Source of the DNA: Anaerocolumna aminovalerica
Lineage (GTDB): Bacteria; Bacillota; Clostridia; Lachnospirales; Lachnospiraceae
Direction: 5' to 3'
Length of the DNA: 64,000 nucleotides
NCBI RefSeq assembly: GCF_900115365.1
Contig: NZ_FOWD01000020.1
Coordinates: 1 to 64,000, forward strand
Each line of letters begins with the position of its first letter. The stretch's first letter is position 1. The notes under the pieces are model-generated. The model did not search any database. It was given only the letters and a program-made list of their open reading frames with translations, and had not been told where the DNA came from. Both the position numbers and the translations under genes were made by a program. Of this stretch, positions 34,914-43,586 are shown piece after piece.

Positions 34914-37262
34914 ATGAATCAGATTGATAATATTATGAAGAAATTAACATTGGAGGAGAAAGTATCCTTGTGTTCCGGTATAGGACTTTGGCAGACAAAA
35001 GATATAGAGGACAAAAGAATTCCTGCAATATGGATGGCAGATGGTTCCAATGGAATCCGTATTATGAAACCTGTTCATAATCAAAGAAAACAAGATACTT
35101 CTGAATTTTTGCAGGTAACAGATTTAACCCAGAACTCACCTACTATCACCAAGCAGTATGAAGCAGTATGCTATCCCTCCGGTGCAGCATTGGCATCAAC
35201 CTGGAATATGGAACTCATAGAATCTATGGGGGCCATGCTGGGAGATGAGTGCAATTTCAGAAAAGTAAATATTTTACTAGCTCCGGGTATTAATATAAAA
35301 AGAAGTCCTTTAGGAGGAAGAGGCTATGAATATTATTCAGAAGACCCTTATTTAACCGGTAAAACGGCAGAGGCCTTTATTAAGGGGGTTCAAAGTCAGG
35401 GTGTGGGAACCAGTATCAAGCATTTTGCTGCAAATAATGCGGAAACCTTGCGAATTAATATGAGCTCAGATGTTGATGAGCGTGCCCTGAGGGAAATTTA
35501 TCTTGCGCCATTTGAATTGGCAATTAAAAATGCAAAACCCTGGACGGTTATGTCCAGTTATAATAAGGTAAATGGTGTACAGATGGCAGAGAATAGAAGG
35601 CTGCTTACAGATATTTTAAGAGATGAGTGGAACTTTGATGGGGTTGTTGTATCAGACTGGGGCGGTATCAAAGACCGTGTGCAGGCTTTAAAAGCAGGAA
35701 ATGATTTGGATATGCCTGAAAACAGAAGAAATAACAAATCTATTCAGGAAGCGGTGGAAAACGGAACTTTAGATGAATCTGTACTAGATGTTAGTGTGCG
35801 CCGTATCTTAGAAATGATATTTAAAGCAAAAGCACAGGAACGTTTTAAAGACAGTATTGATTGGGAATCTCATCGGGAGATTGCAAAAAAAGTGGCAGAA
35901 GATTCAATTATTTTATTAAAAAATGAGAATAACTTGCTTCCAATTACCAAAGAAAAATATAAGAAAGTAGCTGTTATCGGTGCTTTTGCAACAGAACCAA
36001 GATATCAAGGGGGAGGCTGTACTTTGGTAAACCCAACCAGAATCAGCAATCCATATGATGAAATCTGCCGGTTAGCAGGTAATGATATTAAGATAACCTA
36101 TGCAAAAGGTTATGAAATAAATAACAGGATAAATGATCAGTTACTTACAGAGGCGGTAGAAAAAGCCGGGGAGGCAGATGCAGCTGTTATTTTTGCAGGT
36201 TTATGGGTTGCTTATGACAGAGAAGGATTTGACAGGAAGACCTTGGATATTGATTCCTCTCATATTCGCCTGATTCAGGAAATCTGTAAGATTCAAAAAA
36301 GGGTTATTGTTGTCTTAAATAATGGAGATGCGGTTACTATGGATCCATGGATTAATGGAGCAGGTGCTGTGGTGGAACAGTTTTTAGTAGGTGAAACCGT
36401 TGGAGAAGCCGTAGCAGATATATTATTTGGTATAGTAAATCCATCCGGTAAACTGCCTGTATCTTTTCCAAAACGCTTGGAAGATACTTCTGCCTATCCT
36501 TTATTCCCAGGTGAATGCAACCATCATATATATGGAGAAAGTATTTTCGTGGGATATCGTTATTATGAAAAGAAAAAGATTGATACGTTATTTCCATTTG
36601 GATTTGGTTTAAGTTATACGGAGTTTGCTTATTCAAACTTGAAATTAGATAAAACTGTAATGAATGGCATCCAGAAATTGACAGTTCAGGTAACGGTTGC
36701 TAATACAGGTTCCTGCAAAGGGAAGGAAGTTGTTCAATTATATGTGTCTGACAAAGAATCCAGATTGCTGCGTCCGATAAAAGAACTAAAGAAATTTGAG
36801 AAAATTGAATTAGAGCAGGGAGAGAGTAAAACCGTTACTTTTGAACTGTCTTACAGAGATTTTGCCTATTATGATCCAGAGGCTGAGGACTGGGTTGTGG
36901 AGGATGGTATTTTTGATATTCATATTGGAAAGTCCTGTGAAGATATTGTGTTAACTGCAAGTGTGGAAATGAAAGATGCCAAAAAGAAGTTCAGGTATCT
37001 GTATCTGGATTCCCAGCATGCCAGAGTATTTGAAAATACCGTATCAAAAAAAATGTATCTTGATTTCCTTGTTGAAAAAGGAGTTCTTACTAAGGATAAT
37101 GTGGACGCTATGGTACCATTATTAAAGGGTAATTATATGGGAATCTATAATGTAATTACATCTTTATTAGGTGGTGATATTACAAAAGAAGAGATGCAGG
37201 AAAAACTTGATGAAATTAATCAGGTATGTACAGCTAAGTCCAAAGCAGAGTCTTGTTTTTAG
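34914..37262 (+). CDS. Glycoside hydrolase family 3 beta-glucosidase
   Basis: A 782-residue cytoplasmic GH3 enzyme with no signal peptide. The N-terminal TIM-barrel domain carries the RSPLGGRGYEYYSEDP motif, the KHFAANNAE motif and the nucleophile Asp248 in VVSDWGG. An alpha/beta sandwich domain follows (YQGGGCTLVNP, then ADAAVIFAGL), and a fibronectin-like C-terminal domain (VTVANTGSCKGKEVVQLYVSD). About 100 further residues at the end (VFENTVSKKMYLDFLVEKGV) are an extra helical extension seen in some clostridial GH3 enzymes. It hydrolyses imported beta-glucosides or related oligosaccharides. AAGGAGGATG precedes the ATG. Confidence 0.93.
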   Translation: MNQIDNIMKKLTLEEKVSLCSGIGLWQTKDIEDKRIPAIWMADGSNGIRIMKPVHNQRKQDTSEFLQVTDLTQNSPTITKQYEAVCYPSGAALASTWNMELIESMGAMLGDECNFRKVNILLAPGINIKRSPLGGRGYEYYSEDPYLTGKTAEAFIKGVQSQGVGTSIKHFAANNAETLRINMSSDVDERALREIYLAPFELAIKNAKPWTVMSSYNKVNGVQMAENRRLLTDILRDEWNFDGVVVSDWGGIKDRVQALKAGNDLDMPENRRNNKSIQEAVENGTLDESVLDVSVRRILEMIFKAKAQERFKDSIDWESHREIAKKVAEDSIILLKNENNLLPITKEKYKKVAVIGAFATEPRYQGGGCTLVNPTRISNPYDEICRLAGNDIKITYAKGYEINNRINDQLLTEAVEKAGEADAAVIFAGLWVAYDREGFDRKTLDIDSSHIRLIQEICKIQKRVIVVLNNGDAVTMDPWINGAGAVVEQFLVGETVGEAVADILFGIVNPSGKLPVSFPKRLEDTSAYPLFPGECNHHIYGESIFVGYRYYEKKKIDTLFPFGFGLSYTEFAYSNLKLDKTVMNGIQKLTVQVTVANTGSCKGKEVVQLYVSDKESRLLRPIKELKKFEKIELEQGESKTVTFELSYRDFAYYDPEAEDWVVEDGIFDIHIGKSCEDIVLTASVEMKDAKKKFRYLYLDSQHARVFENTVSKKMYLDFLVEKGVLTKDNVDAMVPLLKGNYMGIYNVITSLLGGDITKEEMQEKLDEINQVCTAKSKAESCF

Positions 37263-37311
37263 TAAAGGTTTATCCCACTGGCACTGAACGATATCTAAGT
37301 AAATAAGTTTT

Positions 37312-37352
37312 AAGGGCTGAATTTGATATTGCATTGGATTCAGCCTTTTTAT
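37312..37352 (+). terminator. Terminator of the sugar operon
   Basis: AAGGGCTGAAT (37312-37322) pairs with ATTCAGCCTT (37338-37347), followed by TTTTATAT. It ends the kinase/transporter/GH3 transcript. Confidence 0.8.
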
Positions 37353-37425
37353 ATAAATGTCTATGTTTTGTGGGTGATTACTAGTTTTTTATAATAAAAT
37401 ATATGTTTATGGGATATGGGCAACA

Positions 37426-37520
37426 TTGACAATGGCTGTACAAATGCTATAATTTTTATAAGCAATATTCTTTCTATAAAAGGGCACATGACAACCATTA
37501 CTTTATACCTGCTATAAAGT
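37426..37520 (+). promoter_or_regulatory. merR gene promoter and autoregulatory palindrome
   Basis: TTGACA (37426-37431), a 16-base spacer and TATAAT (37448-37453) form a strong sigma-A promoter. Downstream in the leader lies ACTTTATA-N5-TATAAAGT (37500-37520), the same palindrome found in the promoter of the next gene at 38406-38426, so the MerR protein probably binds both. Confidence 0.75.
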
Positions 37521-37542
37521 TTTCAAAAAAGGATGTGTAATA

Positions 37543-38376
37543 ATGGAGCGTTTATCAATAGGAAAAATGGCGAAACTCAATCATGTTTCTGAACAAACCC
37601 TGCGTTTATATGACCGGCTTGGTTTATTAAAGCCTGAGATGGTGGATGAAAGCAATGGCTATCGTTATTATGATGTAAAGCAAAGTGCTCAGTTGGATAT
37701 GATTCAATATATGAAAGAATTAGGTATGCCGTTAAAAGAGATTAAGCTGCATTTAAAGCAGAATAACATTGCATTCTTTAAAGAGATATTGGAGAAACAA
37801 AAAGATAAAATCAATGATGAAATAAGAGAATTGCAATATAAGAGAAAGGCCATTAACAGAACCATAGACTCCTATGACAGATATCTAAATTCACCTCCTC
37901 CCGGTACTATTACCATAGAGTACATAAGTAAGAGGCAATTATATGTAAGGGAAATAGGAGTAAACTTTTATGATTATGGAATAGAAACTTATGAAAAGCT
38001 ATTGAGAAAGTTCAAAGAACAGATGCTAAAAGATGCCCTTCCTCAAGTTTGTTTTTATAATGCTGGAACTATAATGAAAAAGAATAAACTTTTAAATCGG
38101 GTATTTGAATCAACAGAAATATTCGTACAGCTGGATGAAGATTTTGTAACGGAAGATCTAATTACTACCATACCCAGTAATATGTACGTCTGTATATTTT
38201 GTAACAAATTTGAAGCTGAAATTCCTTATGCAATGCGGCTTTTAGAGGAGATAGATAAAAAAGGATATGAAATTGTGGGAGATTATATATGTGAAGTAAT
38301 TGCCGAATTGCCTGCCTTAAAATGTAATGAGAGGGAAATGTTCTTAAAATTACAGATTCCAATTCGTATAAAATAA
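37543..38376 (+). CDS. MerR-family regulator with effector-binding (BmrR/GyrI-like) domain
   Basis: A 277-residue protein. The N-terminal winged HTH (LSIGKMAKLNHVSEQTLRLYDRLGLLKP) is followed by a coiled coil (about 75-120) and an effector domain of about 150 residues (ITIEYISKRQLYVREIGVNF, then TIPSNMYVCIFCNKFE) of BmrR/BltR type. It lacks the metal-binding Cys pairs of MerR proper, so an organic ligand is expected. It likely activates the next gene through the stretched-spacer promoter at 38404-38434 and controls itself through the matching palindrome at 37500-37520. Confidence 0.88.
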   Translation: MERLSIGKMAKLNHVSEQTLRLYDRLGLLKPEMVDESNGYRYYDVKQSAQLDMIQYMKELGMPLKEIKLHLKQNNIAFFKEILEKQKDKINDEIRELQYKRKAINRTIDSYDRYLNSPPPGTITIEYISKRQLYVREIGVNFYDYGIETYEKLLRKFKEQMLKDALPQVCFYNAGTIMKKNKLLNRVFESTEIFVQLDEDFVTEDLITTIPSNMYVCIFCNKFEAEIPYAMRLLEEIDKKGYEIVGDYICEVIAELPALKCNEREMFLKLQIPIRIK

Positions 38377-38403
38377 ATTGTTAAAAAAATATCAATATTC
38401 TAT

Positions 38404-38434
38404 TGACTTTATACCTCCTATAAAGTTTATGATA
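38404..38434 (+). promoter_or_regulatory. MerR-type promoter with 19-base spacer
   Basis: TTGACT (38404-38409) and TATGAT (38429-38434) are separated by exactly 19 bases. The spacer is occupied by the palindrome ACTTTATA-N5-TATAAAGT (38406-38426), which matches the one upstream of the merR gene. This is the classical architecture of promoters activated by MerR proteins through DNA untwisting. Confidence 0.85.
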
Positions 38435-38516
38435 ATAATGTAACCAAATATATCTGCAATATCAGATATATTAAGTTTCCGAAAAATATTCACATTGAAT
38501 TAAAGGAGGTATTATT

Positions 38517-39551
38517 ATGTTTCATGAGAAAATCAGAGTTGTGCAGTACGGTTGCGGTAAAATGGCTAAATATGCCCTTCGATATCTGTATGAGAATGGT
38601 GCGGAAATTGTTGGCGCAATTGATGTAAATCCAGAGGTTGTTGGAATGGACGTGGGGGACTTTGCAGGTCTTGGAATAAAGCTTGGAGTACCTATTCGTA
38701 GTGATGCAGATGCCGTCCTTGATGAATGTGATGCGGATATTGCTATTGTCACTTTATTTAGTTTTATAAAGGACATATATCCCTATGTGGAAAAGGTAGT
38801 TAGCCGTGGAATTAACGTAATTACTACCTGTGAAGAAGCAATTTATCCATGGACTACGGCTGCAGCTTTGACTAACAAGTTGGATAAACTGGCCAAAGAA
38901 AATAACTGTACCATTGCAGGATCCGGAATGCAGGATATATATTGGGTAAATATGATAGCTTGTGTGGCAGGTGGTATTCATAAGATAGAAAAGATAGAAG
39001 GAGCTGTCAGTTATAATGTAGAAGATTATGGGCTGGCTTTAGCTAAGGCTCATGGCGCAGGTTTAACACCGGAACAGTTTGAAAAAGAAATTGCACATCC
39101 GGAAGTACTGGAGCCTGCGTATGTATGGAATTCCAATGAAGCTATCTGCTCAAAAATGGGATGGACCATCAAATCCCAGTCTCAAAAATGTGTTCCTTAT
39201 TTTTATGATAAAGATTTATATTCTTCCACCCTTGGTGAAACTATTCCGAAAGGTAACTGTATTGGTATGAGTGCGGTTGTAACTACAGAAACCTTCCAGG
39301 GACCAATTATTGAAACTCAGTGTATTGGTAAAGTATACGGACCTGATGATGGAGATATGTGTGACTGGAAGATTATCGGAGAACCGGATACAGAATTTCA
39401 TGTTAACAAACCGGCCACGGTGGAACATACTTGTGCAACCGTTGTGAACCGTATTCCAACTATCTTAAATGCACCGGCCGGTTATTATACAATTGAAAAA
39501 ATGGATAATGTAGAATATCTTTCCTATCCTATGCAATACTATGTAAAGTAG
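38517..39551 (+). CDS. 2,4-diaminopentanoate dehydrogenase-like (Ord/DapB-like) NAD(P)-dependent enzyme
   Basis: A 344-residue enzyme with an N-terminal Rossmann fold ([17 protein letters not shown]) and the DapB-like substrate part ([11 protein letters not shown], then [19 protein letters not shown]). The sequence resembles 2,4-diaminopentanoate dehydrogenase of clostridial ornithine degradation, but no ornithine aminomutase or ortAB genes are present in this window, so substrate assignment is uncertain. AAGGAGGTATT precedes the ATG. Expression is predicted to be controlled by the MerR gene upstream. Confidence 0.75.
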   Translation: MFHEKIRVVQYGCGKMAKYALRYLYENGAEIVGAIDVNPEVVGMDVGDFAGLGIKLGVPIRSDADAVLDECDADIAIVTLFSFIKDIYPYVEKVVSRGINVITTCEEAIYPWTTAAALTNKLDKLAKENNCTIAGSGMQDIYWVNMIACVAGGIHKIEKIEGAVSYNVEDYGLALAKAHGAGLTPEQFEKEIAHPEVLEPAYVWNSNEAICSKMGWTIKSQSQKCVPYFYDKDLYSSTLGETIPKGNCIGMSAVVTTETFQGPIIETQCIGKVYGPDDGDMCDWKIIGEPDTEFHVNKPATVEHTCATVVNRIPTILNAPAGYYTIEKMDNVEYLSYPMQYYVK

Positions 39552-39632
39552 AAGTAATAAAAGAATTATTTAACATAAGTTATACAGTTAACTCTAAATG
39601 TTGCATATAGGTTCTTATTTGACTAAAAAATA

Positions 39633-39675
39633 AAAGTATCGTAAACTTTAAATAACGTTTACGATACTTTTTATT
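39633..39675 (+). terminator. Terminator after Ord-like gene
   Basis: AAAGTATCGTAAAC (39633-39646) pairs perfectly with GTTTACGATACTTT (39657-39670), followed by T-rich sequence. Confidence 0.85.
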
Positions 39676-39731
39676 TTAATTACTATTTAAAAAGAAAAAG
39701 AAGTTGAAAGAAAGTAAGAATATAGAGAGGA

Positions 39732-39815
39732 TGCCACAAAATGATTCTTTCAACTTGATATTTGTGGCAATATCAAATCTGTAGGCAGAGTATACATCGA
39801 TAAACAGATTTGATA
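39732..39815 (+). promoter_or_regulatory. Two consecutive stem-loops upstream of the glycosylase gene
   Basis: TGCCACAAA (39732-39740) pairs with TTTGTGGCA (39761-39769), and TATCAAATCTGT (39771-39782) pairs with ACAGATTTGATA (39804-39815). They lie in the leader directly upstream of the ribosome site, so a regulatory leader is possible, though the first may be a second terminator or operator. Confidence 0.45.
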
Positions 39816-39831
39816 TGCAATGGGTGTATAT

Positions 39832-40449
39832 ATGAAAGTCACCAGAGATTTCTACCAAAGAAGCGCTGTAGAGGTGGCAAAAGATTTATTGGGCCTTGTA
39901 CTTGTTCATGAAACCAAAGAAGGAATTACAAAAGGAATCATTGTGGAAACAGAAGCTTATATGGGGCCAAAAGATGCTGCTGCCCATTCCTATAAAAATA
40001 TAAGATCCCAAAGAACAGAGATTCAATACGGAGAAGGCGGGTATGCTTATATATATTTAATCTATGGAATGTATTACTGTATGAATATAGTTACCAATAA
40101 AGAAGAGATTCCCGAGGTTGTATTACTTCGGGCTTTGGAACCTGTGGAAGGAATCGATTTAATGAAACAACGCCGTAAAACAGATAAGCTTAAGAATCTT
40201 TGCAGCGGGCCAGGGAAATTATGTGCTGCAATGGGTATAGATAAGAATAATTATGGTATGGATCTTTGTGGAAATAAGTTATACCTGGAATATCAGGATA
40301 GCATTTCCTACAAAGAATCTATCAATATCGTCTCTTCCAAACGAATTAATATTGATTATGCAGGAGAGGCCAAGGATTATCTTTGGAGATATACTATCGA
40401 AAACAATGAATATGTATCTGTAAAGGATAAAAAAGTACTAAAGAAATGA
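39832..40449 (+). CDS. 3-methyladenine DNA glycosylase (AAG/Mpg family)
   Basis: A 205-residue enzyme of the alkyladenine glycosylase family, which removes alkylated and deaminated bases in base-excision repair. ATG 39832 starts the usual MKVTRDFYQRSAVEVAKDLLG; the frame from 39820 adds four residues and lacks a ribosome site. The active-site segment VETEAYMGPKDAAAHSYKN, then YAYIYLIYGMYYCMNIVTN and SGPGKLCAAMGI, are conserved. Length is typical. It stands alone. Confidence 0.92.
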   Translation: MKVTRDFYQRSAVEVAKDLLGLVLVHETKEGITKGIIVETEAYMGPKDAAAHSYKNIRSQRTEIQYGEGGYAYIYLIYGMYYCMNIVTNKEEIPEVVLLRALEPVEGIDLMKQRRKTDKLKNLCSGPGKLCAAMGIDKNNYGMDLCGNKLYLEYQDSISYKESINIVSSKRINIDYAGEAKDYLWRYTIENNEYVSVKDKKVLKK

Positions 40450-40557
40450 AAACTTTGAAAAAAAATTAACAAAACTATGGACTAATCAGATTATTTGTGA
40501 GAAAATAGGTGCGAATGCGTAATATGCATTATTATGTATATTGAAAGGAGTCTCAAT

Positions 40558-41250
40558 ATGATTTATTCACATGAAGTAGAAATGATGTGTCCAGTTGCAC
40601 AAGGTGTTAACCATGGAGCAGCCCCTATTCCAGAAGAGGCAAAATGGGTAAAAGCTAAGGATGTAACTGATATTTCCGGCTTAACACATGGTGTTGGCTG
40701 GTGTGCACCACAACAAGGTGCCTGTAAATTAACACTTAACGTAAAGGATGGTATTATCCAGGAAGCATTGGTAGAAACAATCGGATGTTCCGGTATGACT
40801 CACTCTGCAGCTATGGCAGCAGAAATTCTTCCGGGAAGAACTATCCTGGAAGCTTTAAATACAGACTTAGTATGTGATGCAATCAACACCGCTATGAGAG
40901 AACTTTTCTTACAAATCGTTTATGGAAGAACACAAAGTGCTTTCTCAGAAGATGGTCTGCCTGTAGGTGCAGGACTTGAAGATTTAGGAAAAGGACTAAG
41001 AAGCCAGGTTGGTACTATGTATGGTACATTAAAGAAAGGACCTCGTTATCTTGAAATGGCTGAAGGCTATGTAACAGGAATTGCTCTTGACGAAGAAGAT
41101 CAAATTATCGGTTATCAATTTGTAAGCTTGGGTAAAATGACTGACTTTATTAAGAAGGGCGATGACCCTACAACAGCTTGGGAAAAGGCCAAGGGACAAT
41201 ATGGTCGTGTTGCTGATGCAGTGAAGATTATTGACCCTAGAAAAGAATAA
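40558..41250 (+). CDS. NifU-like iron-sulfur scaffold protein of the GGGtGRT pair
   Basis: A 230-residue protein starting at ATG 40558 (AAAGGAG upstream; the frame from 40534 is rejected). A NifU/IscU-like domain is recognisable with GVGWCAPQQGACKLTLN, then ETIGCSGMTHSAAMAAEIL, containing conserved Cys residues, followed by a C-terminal extension of about 100 residues. It is always adjacent to the GGGtGRT gene in the clostridia I know. The pair probably forms a cluster-carrying complex of unknown function. Confidence 0.75.
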   Translation: MIYSHEVEMMCPVAQGVNHGAAPIPEEAKWVKAKDVTDISGLTHGVGWCAPQQGACKLTLNVKDGIIQEALVETIGCSGMTHSAAMAAEILPGRTILEALNTDLVCDAINTAMRELFLQIVYGRTQSAFSEDGLPVGAGLEDLGKGLRSQVGTMYGTLKKGPRYLEMAEGYVTGIALDEEDQIIGYQFVSLGKMTDFIKKGDDPTTAWEKAKGQYGRVADAVKIIDPRKE

Positions 41251-41268
41251 TAGAGGAGGATACATAAA

Positions 41269-42279
41269 ATGGCTTTATTTGAATCATATGAAAGAAGAAT
41301 AGATAAAATTAATGCAGTATTAAACAGCTATGGTATATCTTCTATCGAAGAAGCTGAGAAGATTACAAAAGCAGCCGGACTTGATGTATATAACCAAGTA
41401 AAAGGTATTCAACCTATTTGTTTTGAAAATGCTTGCTGGTCTTATATTGTAGGTGCTGCAATTGCTATTAAGAAAAATTGCAGAAAAGCTTCTGAAGCTG
41501 CTGCAGCAATTGGTGAAGGACTTCAGGCATTTTGTATTCCAGGTTCTGTTGCTGACCAGAGAAAAGTTGGTTTAGGACATGGTAACTTAGGGAAGATGTT
41601 ACTGGAAGAAGAAACGGAATGTTTCTGTTTCTTAGCAGGACATGAATCCTTTGCGGCTGCGGAAGGTGCAATCGGTATTGCATTATCTGCTAATAAAGTT
41701 AGAAATAAACCTTTAAGAGTTATCTTAAATGGTTTAGGAAAAGATGCGGCACAAATCATTTCCAGAATTAATGGATTTACATTTGTTGAGACAGAAATGA
41801 ATTACTATACAGGTGAAGTAAAAGAAATATTCAGAAAATCCTACTCAAAAGGTGACAGAGCAAAAGTTAACTGCTATGGTGCTAATGACGTAACAGAAGG
41901 TGTTGCAATCATGCATAAAGAAGGTGTTGACGTATCTATTACCGGTAACTCAACTAACCCTACAAGATTCCAGCATCCAGTGGCAGGTACATACAAGAAA
42001 GAATGTATGGAACAAGGAAAGAAATATTTCTCCGTAGCTTCCGGCGGCGGTACAGGAAGAACTCTTCATCCGGACAACATGGCAGCAGGTCCTGCTTCTT
42101 ATGGTATGACAGATACTATGGGAAGAATGCACTCTGATGCACAATTTGCTGGATCTTCTTCCGTTCCTGCTCACGTTGAAATGATGGGACTTATTGGAAT
42201 GGGTAACAATCCAATGGTTGGTGCTACAGTTGCAGTTGCAGTTGCTTTACAGCAAGCTGCTGATGCAGGTAAATTCTAA
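41269..42279 (+). CDS. GGGtGRT protein (poorly characterised)
   Basis: A 336-residue protein named for its conserved motif ASGGGTGRTLHPDN, seen near residue 262. Other conserved parts are GGTGRT-flanking TRFQHPVAGTYKKE and the Gly-rich end MGLIGMGNNPMVGATVAVA. No transmembrane segments or classical enzyme motifs are visible. It is cotranscribed with the NifU-like protein (18-base gap, AGAGGAGGAT). The family is widespread in anaerobic Firmicutes, and its biochemical function has not been established to my knowledge. Confidence 0.9.
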   Translation: MALFESYERRIDKINAVLNSYGISSIEEAEKITKAAGLDVYNQVKGIQPICFENACWSYIVGAAIAIKKNCRKASEAAAAIGEGLQAFCIPGSVADQRKVGLGHGNLGKMLLEEETECFCFLAGHESFAAAEGAIGIALSANKVRNKPLRVILNGLGKDAAQIISRINGFTFVETEMNYYTGEVKEIFRKSYSKGDRAKVNCYGANDVTEGVAIMHKEGVDVSITGNSTNPTRFQHPVAGTYKKECMEQGKKYFSVASGGGTGRTLHPDNMAAGPASYGMTDTMGRMHSDAQFAGSSSVPAHVEMMGLIGMGNNPMVGATVAVAVALQQAADAGKF

Positions 42280-42384
42280 TAACTAGCATAAACACTGATT
42301 GTTAGATAGCGGCACATTACATAAAACAATGTGTAAGGAACGCGTAAGGAACAGTCGTAAGGAACAAAACATTTTATAAAAATT

Positions 42385-42428
42385 GCAGGCATATCGATAA
42401 AATACGATATGCCTGCTTATTTTATTTT
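42385..42428 (+). terminator. Terminator of the GGGtGRT operon
   Basis: GCAGGCATATCG (42385-42396) pairs perfectly with CGATATGCCTGC (42405-42416), followed by TTATTTTATTTT. Confidence 0.88.
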
Positions 42429-42441
42429 AATAATATATTCC

Positions 42442-42640
42442 TTAAGAAAATTTGCCTTTTGTTATAAAAGCATACAAACAATGGGGGTATATCTTTAATC
42501 CGCATTGTGCCATTACCTTTACAAATCTACCGCGATATTTATCATATGTCATCTTAGTGCCTTTTGCCCTTCATTTACCTGTGCCAGATTCTGTTTTATT
42601 CCACCCAACATGGTGTCGTTAATTAAGTTAATATTTTCTT
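42442..42640 (-). pseudogene. Degraded tyrosine recombinase (phage integrase) fragment
   Basis: On the minus strand 42552-42442 reads MTYDKYRGRFVKVMAQCGLK, then PHCLYAFITKGK. This resembles the core of Tn916/phage-type integrases, where PHDTRHTFITKAK is expected, so the HxxR box is mutated. An adjacent frame (about 42640-42555) has LGGIKQNLAQVNEGQKALR and may be an upstream part. Only fragments remain. It is probably the trace of an older mobile element. Confidence 0.55.
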
Positions 42641-42669
42641 TCTAGTGTACTAATTATTATATAAATATA

Positions 42670-42790
42670 AAAAAGGAGAAGCCAGCAGGTAATCCCTACT
42701 GGCCACTTATGAAAAAGGAAGGTTACTATGTAAAACTCTATAACTATATTGTATCGTTCATATATGTACTATATTTGAATGGTTATTAAA
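42670..42790 (+). repeat. Hairpin leader copy A
   Basis: AAAAAGGAGAAGCCAGCAGG precedes a hairpin (GCCAG 42681-42685 with CTGGC 42699-42703), then a short run ATGAAAAAGGAAGG and TATGTAAA. A similar block occurs at 44230-44330. No protein longer than a few codons follows. Confidence 0.4.
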
Positions 42791-43059
42791 AAGTTTATGA
42801 ACAGTTAGGGGTGATAAGATGACAAAAGATATTTTAGTGCAGTATTGTGATTTCATAAAAAAGAGATGAATTAAAAATATAAGTCTGATTCTGTAAAAGG
42901 TGGATTAGGAGGAATGTAGAATTTTATGGAGTACTTAGGCTATAGCTTAGGTACTTTTATTATGTTTAAAAATAAAGAAGTTAGATAAATAAGTGATGCA
43001 AGAAATAACTTTGATCAATTTACCAACCAAACGAAATAAAAATAGAATAGAAGTAACAC

Positions 43060-43254
43060 TTTACGGAAAAAAGAATTAATTTTACAGTTAATACGCATAT
43101 ATAGACAGAATGGCTTCCATACTATTCTTAAATCAAGAAAAGAAGAACAGGAACGCTTCATTACAAATAGAGAGAGTGACTTAAAGAAGCTAATACAATT
43201 AACTAATCTGGAGCTTTTAAAGGATTTTAGAATTGAGTTTATAAAGGAATGATA
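43060..43254 (+). pseudogene. Remnant open frame without start codon
   Basis: A frame of about 65 codons (QLIRIYRQNGFHTILKSRKE, ending LKDFRIEFIKE) runs to TGA at 43252-43254 but has no plausible start codon and follows a stop. It looks like the 3' end of a decayed gene of unknown family. The rest of 42790-43256 is AT-rich with no clear features. Confidence 0.35.
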
Positions 43255-43256
43255 GC

Positions 43257-43499
43257 ATGAACAAAATTACCCTTTGTTTAATACTAAATTTTTTTGCATT
43301 ATTAGCATATGCAGCTGAACTATGGAAAGATTATGGTGTAATACTTGACAATACAGAACTTGTTAAAAGTAGATGTAAGTATACTATAAGACTTATAACA
43401 TCCTCCATAATCTTTATTATTGCTCTAAGTGCTATGTATAGCTTGTTTAATATAAACACGACAGATGTATCTTATTATTTTAAACATGGCGGCAGGTGA
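43257..43499 (+). CDS. Small hypothetical membrane protein
   Basis: An 80-residue protein with two hydrophobic segments (about residues 3-20 and 45-66) and a charged loop between them. ATG 43257 follows AAGGAATGATAG. No family recognised. It follows the remnant frame directly and is followed by a GC-rich hairpin. Confidence 0.5.
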   Translation: MNKITLCLILNFFALLAYAAELWKDYGVILDNTELVKSRCKYTIRLITSSIIFIIALSAMYSLFNINTTDVSYYFKHGGR

Positions 43500-43525
43500 T
43501 TGAACGGATAAATTATATGATGAGA

Positions 43526-43555
43526 CGGGAGCGTGAAAAGGAGTCCACGCTCCCG
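43526..43555. terminator. GC-rich hairpin after small membrane protein gene
   Basis: CGGGAGCGTG (43526-43535) pairs perfectly with CACGCTCCCG (43546-43555). There is no T-run on either side. The hairpin resembles the one after orf8 at 19143-19171 in its GAGCGTG/CACGCTC arms. It may still act as a transcript end for the converging genes. Confidence 0.5.
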
Positions 43556-43586
43556 CACAGCCTAACGATGTTAGATGGCGTAAATT

